NCBI GenBank assembly: GCA_030531165.1
Contig: JAUNOI010000009.1
Span: 1-45,639 of the forward strand
DNA: 45,639 bases
Direction: 5' to 3'
Source of the DNA: Lachnospiraceae bacterium
Lineage (GTDB): Bacteria > Bacillota > Clostridia > Lachnospirales > Lachnospiraceae
Shown here: one piece after another, positions 7,873 to 17,364 of the stretch
Layout of the letters: each line of letters begins with the position of its first letter
Position numbering within the stretch: the first letter of the stretch is position 1
Notes under the pieces: model-generated
Told to the model about the DNA's origin: nothing
The model's database searches: none
The model's input: only the letters and a program-made list of their open reading frames with translations
Translations under genes and position numbers: made by a program

Positions 7873-9171
7873 ATGGAACAGAAATACGTAGTCAAAGGTG
7901 GAAACCCTTTAGTTGGTGAAGTAGTAATCGGCGGAGCTAAAAATGCAGCACTTCCAGTTTTAGCAGCAGCAGTTATGACAGATGGATGTTGTCATATCGA
8001 TAATATGCCGAATGTTAGAGATATTAATGTGTTGTTACAGGCCATGGAAGGAATTGGCGCTGGCGTTAATCGTATAAATGAAAATGAAGTAGTGATCACA
8101 GGTCAGAGTATTAAGCCGGATGAAGTTGTAGATAACGAATTTATCCGTAAGATCAGAGCATCTTACTATCTGATCGGTGCTTTGTTAGGAAAGTATAAAA
8201 AAGCTCAGGTCGTGCTGCCGGGCGGATGTGCGATTGGTGCGAGACCGATCGACCAGCATATTAAGGGCTTTGAAGCACTCGGTGCAACAGTTAAGATCGA
8301 GCATGGTATGATTAAGGCAGAGGCTGAACATCTGGTTGGAAATCATATCTATATGGACGTCGTTTCCGTCGGTGCAACGATCAATGTTATGATGGCAGCG
8401 TCTCTGGCTGAAGGTAATACGATCATTGAAAATGCGGCAAAAGAGCCTCATGTCGTTGATGTTGCGAACTTCTTAAATTGTATGGGAGCAGATATCCGCG
8501 GTGCCGGTACAGATGTTATCCGAATTAATGGAAAAGAATCATTTGGAAATTGCGAATATTCCATTATTCCGGATCAGATTGAAGCCGGTACATTTATGAC
8601 AGCAGCAGCTGTTACAAAGGGGGATATAACTGTAAAAAATGTAATTCCAAAACATTTGGAATCAATTACAGCGAAATTAATTGAAATTGGTGTTGAAGTG
8701 CAGGAATTTGACGATGCAGTGCGCGTTGTTGCAACAAAGCGCTTAAAACCTACACAAATTAAAACTCTTCCATATCCGGGATTCCCAACAGATATGCAGC
8801 CGCAGATGGCGATTACATTAGCATTATCAGACGGAATCAGTATGGTTACCGAAAGTATTTTTGAAAATCGTTTCCGTTATGTAGATGAATTGACACGAAT
8901 GGGTGCCAAGATTCAGGTGGAAGGGAATACTGCGATTATAACCGGTGTTGAAAAGTATACAGGGGCGGAAGTAAGTGCGCCTGATTTGAGGGCAGGTGCT
9001 GCCTTAGTGATTGCGGGATTAGCCGCAGATGGAATCACACAGATTGATAGTATTGGATTTATTCATCGTGGATATGAAAAGTTCGAAGAAAAGCTTCGTG
9101 AACTGGGTGGACAGATTCAATTAGTAGAAACTGAAAAGGAATTACAGAAATTCATTCTTCAGGTTAGTTAA
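7873..9171 (+). CDS. murA: UDP-N-acetylglucosamine 1-carboxyvinyltransferase
   Basis: 432 residues. MurA transfers enolpyruvate from PEP to UDP-GlcNAc, the first committed step of peptidoglycan synthesis, in the cytoplasm. The K-N pair of GAKNAALPVL and the active-site cysteine, the fosfomycin target, in PGGCAIGARPID (Cys119) are intact. Later landmarks include DQIEAGTFM, PYPGFPTDMQPQ and FENRFRYVDEL. GAGGTG lies four bases before the ATG at 7873; an in-frame TTG 12 bases upstream is rejected. Clostridia often have two MurA paralogs, and which one this is cannot be told here. Confidence 0.97.
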   Translation: MEQKYVVKGGNPLVGEVVIGGAKNAALPVLAAAVMTDGCCHIDNMPNVRDINVLLQAMEGIGAGVNRINENEVVITGQSIKPDEVVDNEFIRKIRASYYLIGALLGKYKKAQVVLPGGCAIGARPIDQHIKGFEALGATVKIEHGMIKAEAEHLVGNHIYMDVVSVGATINVMMAASLAEGNTIIENAAKEPHVVDVANFLNCMGADIRGAGTDVIRINGKESFGNCEYSIIPDQIEAGTFMTAAAVTKGDITVKNVIPKHLESITAKLIEIGVEVQEFDDAVRVVATKRLKPTQIKTLPYPGFPTDMQPQMAITLALSDGISMVTESIFENRFRYVDELTRMGAKIQVEGNTAIITGVEKYTGAEVSAPDLRAGAALVIAGLAADGITQIDSIGFIHRGYEKFEEKLRELGGQIQLVETEKELQKFILQVS

Positions 9172-9185
9172 TAGGAAATATGCCT

Positions 9186-9827
9186 ATGGGAAAAAGGAAA
9201 TATTTAAAAGATAAAGTATATCAGTCGGGGCAGTGGCTGGAATTGATCATATCCATTTTGATTATTATTGCGATCTGCTTTTATGCGATCGTATTAGCTG
9301 TCGAGCTGGTATCATTAATTGCGGGAAAGAATCCGAATATTGAAGATTTAAATGGTTTTATCAATCTTGGCTTTGGCTTGGTAATTGGCATCGAGTTTAT
9401 TAAGATGCTCTGCAAACATTCGCCTTCGATTATTGTAGAAGTATTGATATTTGCGGTTGCCCGTCAGATGATCGTAGAACATACGTCACCGATAGAAAAT
9501 CTGGTAGCAATCACTTGCATCGCAATTTTATTTGCAATACGCAGATTTTTATTTTTGCAGTTTGACGAGAAGGAAAGGATGGTCTTTTCGCCGAAAGAGC
9601 CCGTGATTGAGATCAATCATTTGCTAAATCTAAATATTCCGATTGACAATATAGAAGATACATTGTATGATGTCTTTTGCAAGCATTGTTCAGCAGAACG
9701 CTTGACAAAAGGTGTTTGCGTTTACTTCAGCGGATGCGCACTCAGAATTGCCAAGATGGCAAAAGGAGAGATTGCTGAGATTGAGGTAGTGCAGGGAATG
9801 CAGACATTTATTATGTCTGATATGTAA
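9186..9827 (+). CDS. Conserved membrane protein, PsiE-like
   Basis: 213 residues with about four hydrophobic segments in the first 125, one of which reads ISILIIIAICFYAIVLAVEL. The segment FAVARQMIVEHTSPIENL resembles the phosphate-starvation-inducible PsiE family, but the match is by eye and modest. A cytoplasmic C-terminal part of about 80 residues carries four cysteines (CKHC, GVC, SGC). Function is unknown. It follows murA by 14 bases and precedes the S-box of metK. The start at 9186 is preferred because AGGAA is 8 bases upstream; an ATG at 9180 is only two bases from that site. Confidence 0.6.
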   Translation: MGKRKYLKDKVYQSGQWLELIISILIIIAICFYAIVLAVELVSLIAGKNPNIEDLNGFINLGFGLVIGIEFIKMLCKHSPSIIVEVLIFAVARQMIVEHTSPIENLVAITCIAILFAIRRFLFLQFDEKERMVFSPKEPVIEINHLLNLNIPIDNIEDTLYDVFCKHCSAERLTKGVCVYFSGCALRIAKMAKGEIAEIEVVQGMQTFIMSDM

Positions 9828-9839
9828 AATAGAACAAGA

Positions 9840-9942
9840 GTTTCTTATTCAGAACGACGGAGGTTTAAGGGCCAGTGAAGTCGTGGCAACCCCTATATGG
9901 AAGGTGCCGACCGGAGCCGCTTGAAAAGCGGAGCAATAAGAC
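9840..9942 (+). ncRNA. SAM riboswitch (S-box, SAM-I type)
   Basis: Closing stem P1 pairs TCTTATT (9843-9849) with AATAAGA (9935-9941). Inside are the conserved GGAGG, the GGGCCAGTGAAG segment, TGGCAACCCC, and a final hairpin GCCGCTTgaaaAGCGGAGC just before P1 closes. It precedes metK, the SAM synthetase gene, as expected for feedback by SAM. The terminator at 9964 is the expression platform. Fine base-by-base agreement with the family model was not checked. Confidence 0.9.
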
Positions 9943-9963
9943 AACTTGTATTATCAAGTCATG

Positions 9964-9991
9964 AATCCGGTCAGTTTGACCGGATTTTTTT
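9964..9991 (+). terminator. Terminator of the metK SAM riboswitch
   Basis: AATCCGGTCA (9964-9973) pairs with TGACCGGATT (9977-9986) around a 3-base loop, followed by a run of seven T. It lies 22 bases past P1 and should form when SAM is bound. It may also end the murA transcript. Confidence 0.9.
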
Positions 9992-10059
9992 GTATAGGAG
10001 ATTCCAAAAAATTTCCTATGTAATAACACTAATTTATCAGTTAAGAAAGGACTATTGTG

Positions 10060-11247
10060 ATGGAAAGATTATTATTTACTTCTGAATCTGTTACCGAAGG
10101 ACATCCGGATAAGATGTGCGATCAGATTTCAGATGCGATTTTAGATGCATTATTAGAAAAAGATCCGATGAGCCGAGTTGCTTGTGAGACATGCACGACG
10201 ACAGGTCTGGTTATGGTTATGGGTGAGATTACAACAAATGCCTATGTGGACATTCAGAAAATTGTTCGAGACACTGTTACGGAGATTGGATATACAAGGG
10301 GAAAATACGGCTTTGATGCAGAGACATGCGGCGTATTAGTCGCAATTGATGAACAGTCAAGTGATATTGCAATGGGTGTGGACAAAGCATTAGAGGCGAA
10401 AGAAAATAAAATGTCCGATGAAGAAATTGAAGCAATTGGTGCCGGTGATCAGGGTATGATGTTCGGATATGCTTCAAATGAAACGGATGAATATATGCCA
10501 TATCCGATTTCACTTGCTCATAAGATGGCAAGAAAATTAACAGAAGTTCGTAAAAACGGAACTCTTCCATATCTGCGCCCGGATGGCAAAACACAGGTAA
10601 CAGTAGAGTATGATGAAGAGGGAAAACCGGTAAGATTGGATGCAGTTGTATTATCGACACAGCATGATCCGGATGTGACGCAGGAACAGATTCATAAAGA
10701 TATCAAAAAATATGTTTTTGATACCACAATTCCGGCCAATATGGTAGATGAGAATACAAAAATGTTTATCAATCCAACTGGACGTTTTGTGATTGGTGGA
10801 CCACATGGTGACGCAGGTCTTACCGGACGTAAAATTATCGTAGATACTTATGGTGGATATGCGCGCCACGGCGGCGGAGCCTTCTCAGGAAAAGACTGTA
10901 CAAAGGTTGACCGTTCAGCAGCTTATGCAGCACGTTATGTAGCTAAGAATATCGTAGCTGCAGGTTTAGCAGATAAATGTGAGATTCAGTTATCCTATGC
11001 GATCGGAGTTGCACAGCCAACATCGATTATGATTGATACGTTTGGAACCGGTAAACTTTCCGAAGAACAGTTGGTTGATATCGTAAGAGAGAACTTTGAT
11101 CTTCGTCCGGCGGGTATTATCAAAATGTTAGATCTGAGAAGACCGATCTATAAGCAGACGGCTGCATATGGACATTTTGGAAGAAATGATCTTGATCTTC
11201 CATGGGAGAAGCTTGATAAGGCGGAAGATTTAAAAAAATATTTATAA
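10060..11247 (+). CDS. metK: S-adenosylmethionine synthetase
   Basis: 395 residues. MetK makes SAM from methionine and [16 protein letters not shown] at the N-terminus, [12 protein letters not shown], and the P-loop-like [16 protein letters not shown] are intact. AAAGGA lies 9 bases before the ATG at 10060; the GTG directly upstream is less likely. Expression is under the S-box at 9840, and a terminator follows at 11256. Confidence 0.99.
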   Translation: MERLLFTSESVTEGHPDKMCDQISDAILDALLEKDPMSRVACETCTTTGLVMVMGEITTNAYVDIQKIVRDTVTEIGYTRGKYGFDAETCGVLVAIDEQSSDIAMGVDKALEAKENKMSDEEIEAIGAGDQGMMFGYASNETDEYMPYPISLAHKMARKLTEVRKNGTLPYLRPDGKTQVTVEYDEEGKPVRLDAVVLSTQHDPDVTQEQIHKDIKKYVFDTTIPANMVDENTKMFINPTGRFVIGGPHGDAGLTGRKIIVDTYGGYARHGGGAFSGKDCTKVDRSAAYAARYVAKNIVAAGLADKCEIQLSYAIGVAQPTSIMIDTFGTGKLSEEQLVDIVRENFDLRPAGIIKMLDLRRPIYKQTAAYGHFGRNDLDLPWEKLDKAEDLKKYL

Positions 11248-11255
11248 TGGGACGG

Positions 11256-11287
11256 GACTGTATATAAATTGTTATATACAGTCTTTT
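11256..11287 (+). terminator. Terminator of metK
   Basis: GACTGTATATAA (11256-11267) and TTATATACAGTC (11272-11283) form a perfect 12-bp stem with a 4-base loop, followed by TTTTCTT. Confidence 0.9.
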
Positions 11288-11307
11288 CTTAAAAGAAAGG
11301 CAATTAA

Positions 11308-12738
11308 ATGATGAAATTACAAAAAAATGATCTTCTCGTTTACGCAGTCACAGATCGACATTGGCTCGGAGATGAGACGCTTGCGACGCAGGTAGAAAAA
11401 GCTTTGCAGGGTGGGGCGACAATTATCCAGTTGAGAGAAAAGACACTTGATGAAGCGGCGTTTTTGGAAGAAGCAATTGAAATAAAAAAAATATGTGAGA
11501 AATATCAGGTTCCCTTGATCATTAATGATAATGTAGAAATTGCATTGAAATCTGGTGCGGACGGCGTGCATGTCGGACAGAGTGATATGGAGGCCGGAAA
11601 TGTAAGAAAGATTCTGGGACCGGATAAAATTATCGGCGTCTCCACGGCAACTGTGGAAGAGGCATTGCTTGCTGAGGAGCAGGGAGCGGATTATCTGGGT
11701 ATTGGCGCAGTATTCTCAACAAGTACAAAAGAGAATACGAGGGATGTCGATTATGATTTGTTAAAGGCAATTTGTGGTGCCGTCAAAATTCCAGCAGTCG
11801 CAATTGGAGGAATTACAAAGGAGAACCTGATGCAATTAAAGGGAAGTGGGATTGCCGGTGTTGCGGTTGTCAGTGCGATTTTTGGACAGAGTGATATCAA
11901 ACAGGCATCGATGAATTTGAGGAAGCAGACCGAAAAGATGTTAGGGAAAATCCCGGCGGCATTGTCGATCGCAGGAAGCGATTCCAGCGGGGGAGCCGGT
12001 ATTCAGGCAGACATCAAGACTATGATTGCAAATGATGTTTATGCGATGACTGCTATTACTGCATTGACGGCTCAAAATACGACCGGAGTTGCAGGGATCT
12101 TTGAAACGACACCTGAATTTCTGGCACAGCAATTAGACTGTATTTTTACGGATATTTTTCCGAATGCCGTGAAGATCGGTATGGTTTCCTCGACAGAGTT
12201 GATTCGAATAATTGCGGATAAGTTAGAAGAATACGGAGCAAAGCATATTGTTCTCGATCCGGTTATGGTTGCGACGAGCGGATCAAAATTGATCAGTGAA
12301 GATGCAATTGCTGTTTTAAAAGAACGGCTGATTCCACTTGCTGAAGTTATTACGCCGAATATTCCCGAAGCCGAAGTATTAGCGAACAGAAAGATAACTT
12401 CTGCTCAGGAAATGGTGCAGGCTGCAAAGATTATTTGTGAGGCTTATCATTGTAACGTCCTTGTCAAAGGCGGGCATCAGCTGAATGATGCAAACGATCT
12501 CTTATATACGAAAGATGGTTTTCGATGGTTTTATGGAGATCGCATCGATAATCCGAATACACATGGAACTGGGTGTACGCTTTCGAGTGCGATTGCATCT
12601 AATCTTGCAAAAGGGTGTTCGTTAGAGGTATCCGTGGAAAATGCAAAGTCCTATATTTCGGGAGCATTGAAATCGAAGATTGATCTGGGAAAAGGAAGCG
12701 GTCCTCTTGATCATGGATTTGTCATGAGACAAGCTTAG
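11308..12738 (+). CDS. thiED: Bifunctional thiamine phosphate synthase / HMP(-P) kinase (ThiE-ThiD fusion)
   Basis: 476 residues in two domains. Residues 1 to about 210 are ThiE: IIQLREKTLDE, GVHVGQSD, the LGIGAVF segment and AIGGI, which couples HMP-PP to the thiazole phosphate. Residues from about 215 to the end are ThiD: SIAGSDSSGGAGIQAD, VLDPVMVATSG and HGTGCTLSSAIA, which phosphorylates HMP and HMP-P. The fusion places the last two steps of thiamine phosphate synthesis in one chain. Only 60 bases separate it from metK and they hold a terminator; no TPP riboswitch (CUGAGA core) and no clear separate promoter is visible. AGAAAGG precedes the ATG. Confidence 0.97.
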   Translation: MMKLQKNDLLVYAVTDRHWLGDETLATQVEKALQGGATIIQLREKTLDEAAFLEEAIEIKKICEKYQVPLIINDNVEIALKSGADGVHVGQSDMEAGNVRKILGPDKIIGVSTATVEEALLAEEQGADYLGIGAVFSTSTKENTRDVDYDLLKAICGAVKIPAVAIGGITKENLMQLKGSGIAGVAVVSAIFGQSDIKQASMNLRKQTEKMLGKIPAALSIAGSDSSGGAGIQADIKTMIANDVYAMTAITALTAQNTTGVAGIFETTPEFLAQQLDCIFTDIFPNAVKIGMVSSTELIRIIADKLEEYGAKHIVLDPVMVATSGSKLISEDAIAVLKERLIPLAEVITPNIPEAEVLANRKITSAQEMVQAAKIICEAYHCNVLVKGGHQLNDANDLLYTKDGFRWFYGDRIDNPNTHGTGCTLSSAIASNLAKGCSLEVSVENAKSYISGALKSKIDLGKGSGPLDHGFVMRQA

Positions 12739-12764
12739 TATTTAAAAAAATGCATAGAATTTTG

Positions 12765-12793
12765 TTTACATTTTAACAATGATTTGATATATT
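12765..12793 (+). promoter_or_regulatory. Promoter of the pantothenate operon
   Basis: TTTACA (12765-12770), a 17-base spacer and TATATT (12788-12793). Transcription from about 12800 would give a leader of nearly 195 bases before the first gene. Confidence 0.75.
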
Positions 12794-12805
12794 ACACATG
12801 GATGG

Positions 12806-12914
12806 TATTCTGAAAAGAAACTATACCAGAGACAGACATTTATTTTTATATTCAACAAGCAAAGCTTATATTCGATCTAAAGGAACAGGGTGTCAAAAAC
12901 CGATTGACACCCTG
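12806..12914 (+). promoter_or_regulatory. Structured leader of the pantothenate operon
   Basis: The leader has a GGTAT...ATACC hairpin with an inner TCT-GAAA-AGA stem (about 12807-12830) and a perfect 11-bp hairpin, CAGGGTGTCAA (12886-12896) with TTGACACCCTG (12904-12914). The second hairpin lacks a T run, so it is not a simple terminator. A 'pan' RNA motif upstream of pantothenate genes is known in Firmicutes. I could not match this leader to it with certainty. Confidence 0.45.
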
Positions 12915-12993
12915 ATTATTAGAGAGAAATAAGACTTAGAGTGTCACCAAGTTCAGGGAAGAGGAAGCATTTTCACGGGAATGAGGTGATAGC

Positions 12994-13836
12994 ATGAAGA
13001 TTGGATTTATCGGTGCGGGAAACGTTGGATGTTCTCTCGGCAGATATTTAAAACACAATCAGATCGCGGTTGCCGGCTATTACAGCAGAAGCAGAGAGTC
13101 TGCAGCAGAGGCAGCCCAGTTAACAAATACGGCACAGTTTGACACGATAGAAGAAATTGTGAAAACGTGTGATACTCTATTTCTTACAGTGCCTGACGGA
13201 CAGATCCTTGATGTCTGGAATCAGGTAAAAAGTTTTCCGATTGAAGGAAAAGTGATATGTCATTGTAGCGGAGCAATGTCCGCTGAAGTCTTTTCAGGAA
13301 TTCATGAGCAGGGGGCTTATGGATATTCCATTCATCCGATGTTTCCATTTAACAGTAAGACAATTCCATATAAAAGTTTACAGACAGCATTTATTTCCGT
13401 AGAAGGAGATGCCGAAAAACGGGATGAATTCGTAAAAATGTTTGAAAACTTCGGGAACCCGGTCAAAGCGTTAGATGGAAGGGATAAGACCGGTTATCAT
13501 GCGGCAGCGGTGATGGCGTCTAATCAGGTTGTTGCGCTGATGGAAATGGCGGTTGACCTGTTAGGAAAATGCGGGTTCACGGAAGAACAGGCATTGCAGG
13601 CAATTAAACCGTTAGCTGAAAGTAATCTGGCCAATATACTGGCAGTTGGGACGACAAAAGCGCTCACGGGACCGGTAGAACGGAATGATGTGCAGACGGT
13701 AAGAAAACATCTGGCAGAATTTGATGAAGAACAGAAGGCAGTTTATAAAGCCTGTTCGAAGATGTTGCTGCACATTACAGAACGGAAATATCCGAAACGA
13801 GATGAAAATGAAATGAAGGAATTATTGGAGGAATAG
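12994..13836 (+). CDS. panG: Rossmann/DUF2520 protein, probable PanG-type ketopantoate reductase
   Basis: 280 residues. It opens with a nucleotide-binding fold ([16 protein letters not shown]), followed by an [13 protein letters not shown] segment and IHPMFPF. The C-terminal half is helical and fits the DUF2520 family. It is not PanE. Its place as first gene of a panB-panC-panD-coaBC operon that otherwise lacks a ketopantoate reductase fits the alternative reductase PanG, described in Francisella and reported in some Firmicutes. It would reduce ketopantoate to pantoate with NADPH. GAGGTG precedes the ATG. Family assignment is firm; the substrate rests on context. Confidence 0.8.
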   Translation: MKIGFIGAGNVGCSLGRYLKHNQIAVAGYYSRSRESAAEAAQLTNTAQFDTIEEIVKTCDTLFLTVPDGQILDVWNQVKSFPIEGKVICHCSGAMSAEVFSGIHEQGAYGYSIHPMFPFNSKTIPYKSLQTAFISVEGDAEKRDEFVKMFENFGNPVKALDGRDKTGYHAAAVMASNQVVALMEMAVDLLGKCGFTEEQALQAIKPLAESNLANILAVGTTKALTGPVERNDVQTVRKHLAEFDEEQKAVYKACSKMLLHITERKYPKRDENEMKELLEE

Positions 13837-13841
13837 TAAAA

Positions 13842-14669
13842 ATGAAAACAACAGTTACAACACTTCAGAAAATGAAAGAAGAAGGACAGAAAATTACAAT
13901 GTTAACAGCCTATGATTATTCTACGGCGAAATTAGAAGACGCGGCAGGCGTCGACACGATTTTAGTTGGAGATTCGCTCGGAAATGTAATGTTAGGCTAT
14001 GAAAATACAATTCCGGTAACTGTAGACAATATGATCACGTATGGAGCTTCGGTTGTCCGCGGTGCGAAAAATGCATTCGTAGTCATCGATATGCCGTTCA
14101 TGTCCTATCAGACATCTGTATATGATGCAGTATGCAATGCAGGACGTATTATGAAAGAAACAGGATGCGATGCGGTCAAATTAGAGGGCGGCGTAAAATT
14201 TGCGCCGGTTATCGAGGCAATTACAAATGCTTCTATCCCAGTTGTTGCACACATTGGTTTAACACCGCAGTCCATCAATGCATTTGGTGGACATAAAGTT
14301 CAGGGCAAGACGGAAGCAGCCGCAAAGCAGATCATTGAAGATGCAAAAGCAGTGGAAGCAGCCGGCGCATCTGCAGTTGTCATTGAAGGTGTTCCTGCAG
14401 CAATCGGAAAATTAGTAACAGAAGCAGTGAAAATTCCGACAATCGGAATCGGAGCAGGTCCTGACTGTGACGGACAGGTTCTCGTATATCAGGATGTATT
14501 AGGTATGTTTACCGATTTTACTCCAAAGTTTGTAAAGCGCTATGCGGATATCGGAACGATCATGAAAGAAGCGTTTGCTGATTATATTAGAGAAGTCAAA
14601 GATCAGAGCTTTCCGGAAGAGAAACACTGCTATACGATCAAAGAAGAAGTAATTGAAAAATTATATTAA
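13842..14669 (+). CDS. panB: 3-methyl-2-oxobutanoate hydroxymethyltransferase
   Basis: 275 residues. PanB makes ketopantoate from 2-ketoisovalerate and methylene-tetrahydrofolate. The metal-binding [12 protein letters not shown], the VKLEGG motif, [14 protein letters not shown] and the [14 protein letters not shown] motif are all intact. It starts 5 bases after panG, with GGAGGAA as ribosome site. Confidence 0.98.
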   Translation: MKTTVTTLQKMKEEGQKITMLTAYDYSTAKLEDAAGVDTILVGDSLGNVMLGYENTIPVTVDNMITYGASVVRGAKNAFVVIDMPFMSYQTSVYDAVCNAGRIMKETGCDAVKLEGGVKFAPVIEAITNASIPVVAHIGLTPQSINAFGGHKVQGKTEAAAKQIIEDAKAVEAAGASAVVIEGVPAAIGKLVTEAVKIPTIGIGAGPDCDGQVLVYQDVLGMFTDFTPKFVKRYADIGTIMKEAFADYIREVKDQSFPEEKHCYTIKEEVIEKLY

Positions 14670-14705
14670 TAAATAGAGAAACAATTGAGACAGGAGATTT
14701 ATAAA

Positions 14706-15563
14706 ATGAAAGTCGCATATACGGTAAAGGAAGTAAGAGAACAGGTAAAGGCATGGAAAAAAGAAGGACTTACCGTTGGATTGGTACCAACGATGGGATA
14801 TCTTCACGAGGGACATGCAAGTTTGATGAAAAAAGGCGTTGAACAGTGTGATAGAGTCGTTGTCAGTGTATTTTTAAATCCAATGCAGTTTGGCCCGACC
14901 GAAGACCTGGCAGCATATCCGAGAGATTTTGAAAGAGATTCCAAACTTTGTGAGGATATGGGAGTTGCGATGATCTTCCATCCTGAACCGGAAGAAATGT
15001 ACTCACCAAACTTTTGCTCATATGTGGATATGAACGTGTTAACAGAAGATTTATGTGGAAAAACCAGACCGGTCCACTTCCGCGGCGTATGTACGGTATG
15101 CAATAAATTATTTAACATTGTAAAGCCGGATAAAGCGTTCTTTGGTGAAAAAGATGCTCAGCAGCTTGCAATCATCAAACGTATGGTAGAAGATTTGAAT
15201 ATGGATCTTGAAATTGTCGGATGTCCGATCATTCGTGAAGAAGATGGACTTGCAAAATCATCCAGAAATACCTATTTAAATGAAGAAGAGCGAAAAGCTG
15301 CTTTGATTTTAAGCAAGAGTATTTTCCTGGGACAGAAGATGGTTCAGGAAGGTGAAGTGGATGCGAACAAAGTTGTCGCAGCTATGACAGAATTGATCGA
15401 AACAGAACCGCAGGCTCATATCGATTATGTAAAAGTTGTAGATGAGCTGACAATGCAGCCAATTGATGTAATTGATCGTCCGATCGTAACGGCGATCGCA
15501 GTGTATATCAATGACACGGCACGACTGATCGATAATTTCCATTACAGTCCTGAAAATAAGTAA
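14706..15563 (+). CDS. panC: Pantothenate synthetase
   Basis: 285 residues. PanC joins pantoate and beta-alanine using ATP through a pantoyl-adenylate. It carries the HIGH-like nucleotidyl-transferase motif (PTMGYLHEGHASL), FLNPMQFGP, and GEKDAQQLAIIKRMV. The start at 14706 is chosen over an upstream in-frame TTG because CAGGAGA lies 9 bases before it. Confidence 0.98.
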   Translation: MKVAYTVKEVREQVKAWKKEGLTVGLVPTMGYLHEGHASLMKKGVEQCDRVVVSVFLNPMQFGPTEDLAAYPRDFERDSKLCEDMGVAMIFHPEPEEMYSPNFCSYVDMNVLTEDLCGKTRPVHFRGVCTVCNKLFNIVKPDKAFFGEKDAQQLAIIKRMVEDLNMDLEIVGCPIIREEDGLAKSSRNTYLNEEERKAALILSKSIFLGQKMVQEGEVDANKVVAAMTELIETEPQAHIDYVKVVDELTMQPIDVIDRPIVTAIAVYINDTARLIDNFHYSPENK

Positions 15564-15616
15564 AATTTACTAAAAATCAATTTCAGAAATCTGGATATAT
15601 TTAAAGGAGAAAACCA

Positions 15617-16006
15617 ATGCATGTAAATATGTTAAAGGCAAAGATTCATCGCGCAACAGTAAAACAGGCAGAGCTGGATTACGTTGGAAGTATTACAGTG
15701 GACGAAGATTTACTGGATGAAGCCGGAATTTTAGAATATGAAAAAGTGCAAATCGTCGATGTAAATAACGGAAGCAGATTTGAGACTTATACGATCGCAG
15801 GTGAACGTGGAAGTGGAATGATCTGCTTAAATGGAGCAGCAGCAAGATGTGTTTCTACAGGTGATAAAATTATTATCATGTGTTACGCGGATTATACGCC
15901 GGAAGAAGCAAAAGATCATAAACCAAAAGTATTATTTGTAGATGAGGAAAATCATATTTCGCGCATCACAAATTATGAAAAACATGGAAGATTAGAGGAT
16001 ATGTAG
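15617..16006 (+). CDS. panD: Aspartate 1-decarboxylase proenzyme
   Basis: 129 residues, the usual length. PanD makes beta-alanine from aspartate through a pyruvoyl group formed by self-cleavage. The cleavage site Gly24-Ser25 (YVGSITVD) and the K-I-H-R-A-T N-terminal motif are intact, as is the NGAAAR segment. AAAGGAGA precedes the start. Only two bases separate it from coaBC. Confidence 0.98.
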   Translation: MHVNMLKAKIHRATVKQAELDYVGSITVDEDLLDEAGILEYEKVQIVDVNNGSRFETYTIAGERGSGMICLNGAAARCVSTGDKIIIMCYADYTPEEAKDHKPKVLFVDEENHISRITNYEKHGRLEDM

Positions 16007-16008
16007 TC

Positions 16009-17199
16009 ATGTTGGAAGGGAAAACGGTTGTACTGGGAGTAACCGGGAGCATTGCAGCCTATAAAATGGCAAATGTAGCCAGCATGTTAGTGAAAAAGCA
16101 TTGTGATGTCCATGTAATTATGACAAAGAATGCAACAAATTTTATTCATCCAATTGCATTTGAAACATTAACAAATCACAAATGTCTGGTTGATACTTTT
16201 GACCGGAATTTTCAGTTTCATGTCGCGCATGTATCTTTGGCACAGCAGGCGGACTGCATGTTGATTGCGCCGGCATCAGCAAATGTGATCGGTAAGATCG
16301 CGAACGGAATCGCAGATGATATGTTGACGACAACGATCATGGCATGCGAAGCACCGAAGTTGATCGCACCGGCGATGAATACGCATATGTTTTATAATCC
16401 GATTGTACAGGATAATCTGAAAAAGTTAGAACGGTTTGGATACGAAGTGATTCGTCCGGCAGCGGGCAGACTTGCCTGCGGTGATACGGGTGACGGAAAG
16501 CTTCCTTCGGAGCAGGTTCTTGTAGACTATATTGAAAAAGCAATTGCGAGGGAAAAAGACCTGCAGGGAAAAAAACTTCTGGTTACTGCAGGACCTACGC
16601 AGGAAGCGATTGATCCGGTGCGATACATTACAAATCATTCAACCGGGAAAATGGGATATGCGATCGCAAGAGCAGCGATGCTGCGCGGTGCCGATGTAAC
16701 GTTAGTTACCGGGCAGACGTCAATCGATCCCCCGCCATTTGTAAAAGTTATACCGGTTATCAGTGCTCAGGATATGTTTGAGGCGGTAAAACAGAACTTC
16801 GAGACCCAGGATATTGTCATCAAGTCCGCAGCGGTAGCGGATTATCGTCCGTCAAATGTATCGGATGAAAAGATTAAGAAAAAAGACGGTGATATGTCGA
16901 TTCCGATGGAACGGACAACGGATATTCTTCAATATCTTGCAGGACATCGTAGAGATGAGCAGTTTATCTGTGGATTTTCTATGGAAACGCAGAATATGCT
17001 GGAAAATTCAAGAAAAAAGCTGGATAAGAAGAAGCTGGATATGATCGTTGCGAACAATTTAAAAGTAGAAGGTGCCGGTTTCGGGACGGATACGAATGTG
17101 GTTACTTTTATTACAAAAGAAGAAGAAAAGACATTGGAGATTATGACAAAGCAGGAAGTTGCAGATGAACTTCTTGATTTTATTCAATCAAAAATGTAG
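16009..17199 (+). CDS. coaBC: Phosphopantothenoylcysteine decarboxylase / phosphopantothenate-cysteine ligase
   Basis: 396 residues. The FMN-dependent CoaC half has GVTGSIAAYK, the catalytic His in HVSLAQQAD, APAMNTHM, and the Cys in LACGDTGDGKLPS. The CoaB half has the ligase landmarks TAGPTQEAIDPVR, STGKMGYAIA and the KIKKKD lysines. It turns 4'-phosphopantothenate into 4'-phosphopantetheine. With panG-panB-panC-panD the operon covers most of CoA synthesis; pantothenate kinase and CoaD/CoaE are not here. A terminator follows. Confidence 0.98.
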   Translation: MLEGKTVVLGVTGSIAAYKMANVASMLVKKHCDVHVIMTKNATNFIHPIAFETLTNHKCLVDTFDRNFQFHVAHVSLAQQADCMLIAPASANVIGKIANGIADDMLTTTIMACEAPKLIAPAMNTHMFYNPIVQDNLKKLERFGYEVIRPAAGRLACGDTGDGKLPSEQVLVDYIEKAIAREKDLQGKKLLVTAGPTQEAIDPVRYITNHSTGKMGYAIARAAMLRGADVTLVTGQTSIDPPPFVKVIPVISAQDMFEAVKQNFETQDIVIKSAAVADYRPSNVSDEKIKKKDGDMSIPMERTTDILQYLAGHRRDEQFICGFSMETQNMLENSRKKLDKKKLDMIVANNLKVEGAGFGTDTNVVTFITKEEEKTLEIMTKQEVADELLDFIQSKM

Positions 17200-17202
17200 A
17201 GA

Positions 17203-17233
17203 AAAGAGAATTCGGAAACGGATTCTCTTTTTC
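17203..17233 (+). terminator. Terminator of the pan-coaBC operon
   Basis: AAAGAGAAT (17203-17211) pairs with ATTCTCTTT (17222-17230). The stem is closed by TCG-GAAA-CGG and followed by further T. Confidence 0.85.
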
Positions 17234-17318
17234 AATATATAAACTATTTGATGGATGATGCTGTTTCGTGGACTTGATTCTATTTTATAGAAAGTTTATG
17301 AAAATAAAGATTGCGGTA

Positions 17319-17327
17319 TGGTATAAT
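17319..17327 (+). promoter_or_regulatory. Extended -10 promoter of the two-component operon
   Basis: TGGTATAAT forms an extended -10. No good -35 lies at the usual distance; the best hexamers upstream are weak. The start site would be near 17334, about 30 bases before the gene. Confidence 0.6.
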
Positions 17328-17364
17328 TGTTCTATGAATGACGATTTGGACGGAGGAAGACGGT

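Noticed and set aside
9897-10085. 62-codon reading frame over the metK leader
   Set aside because: It lies within the SAM riboswitch and its terminator and has no ribosome site.
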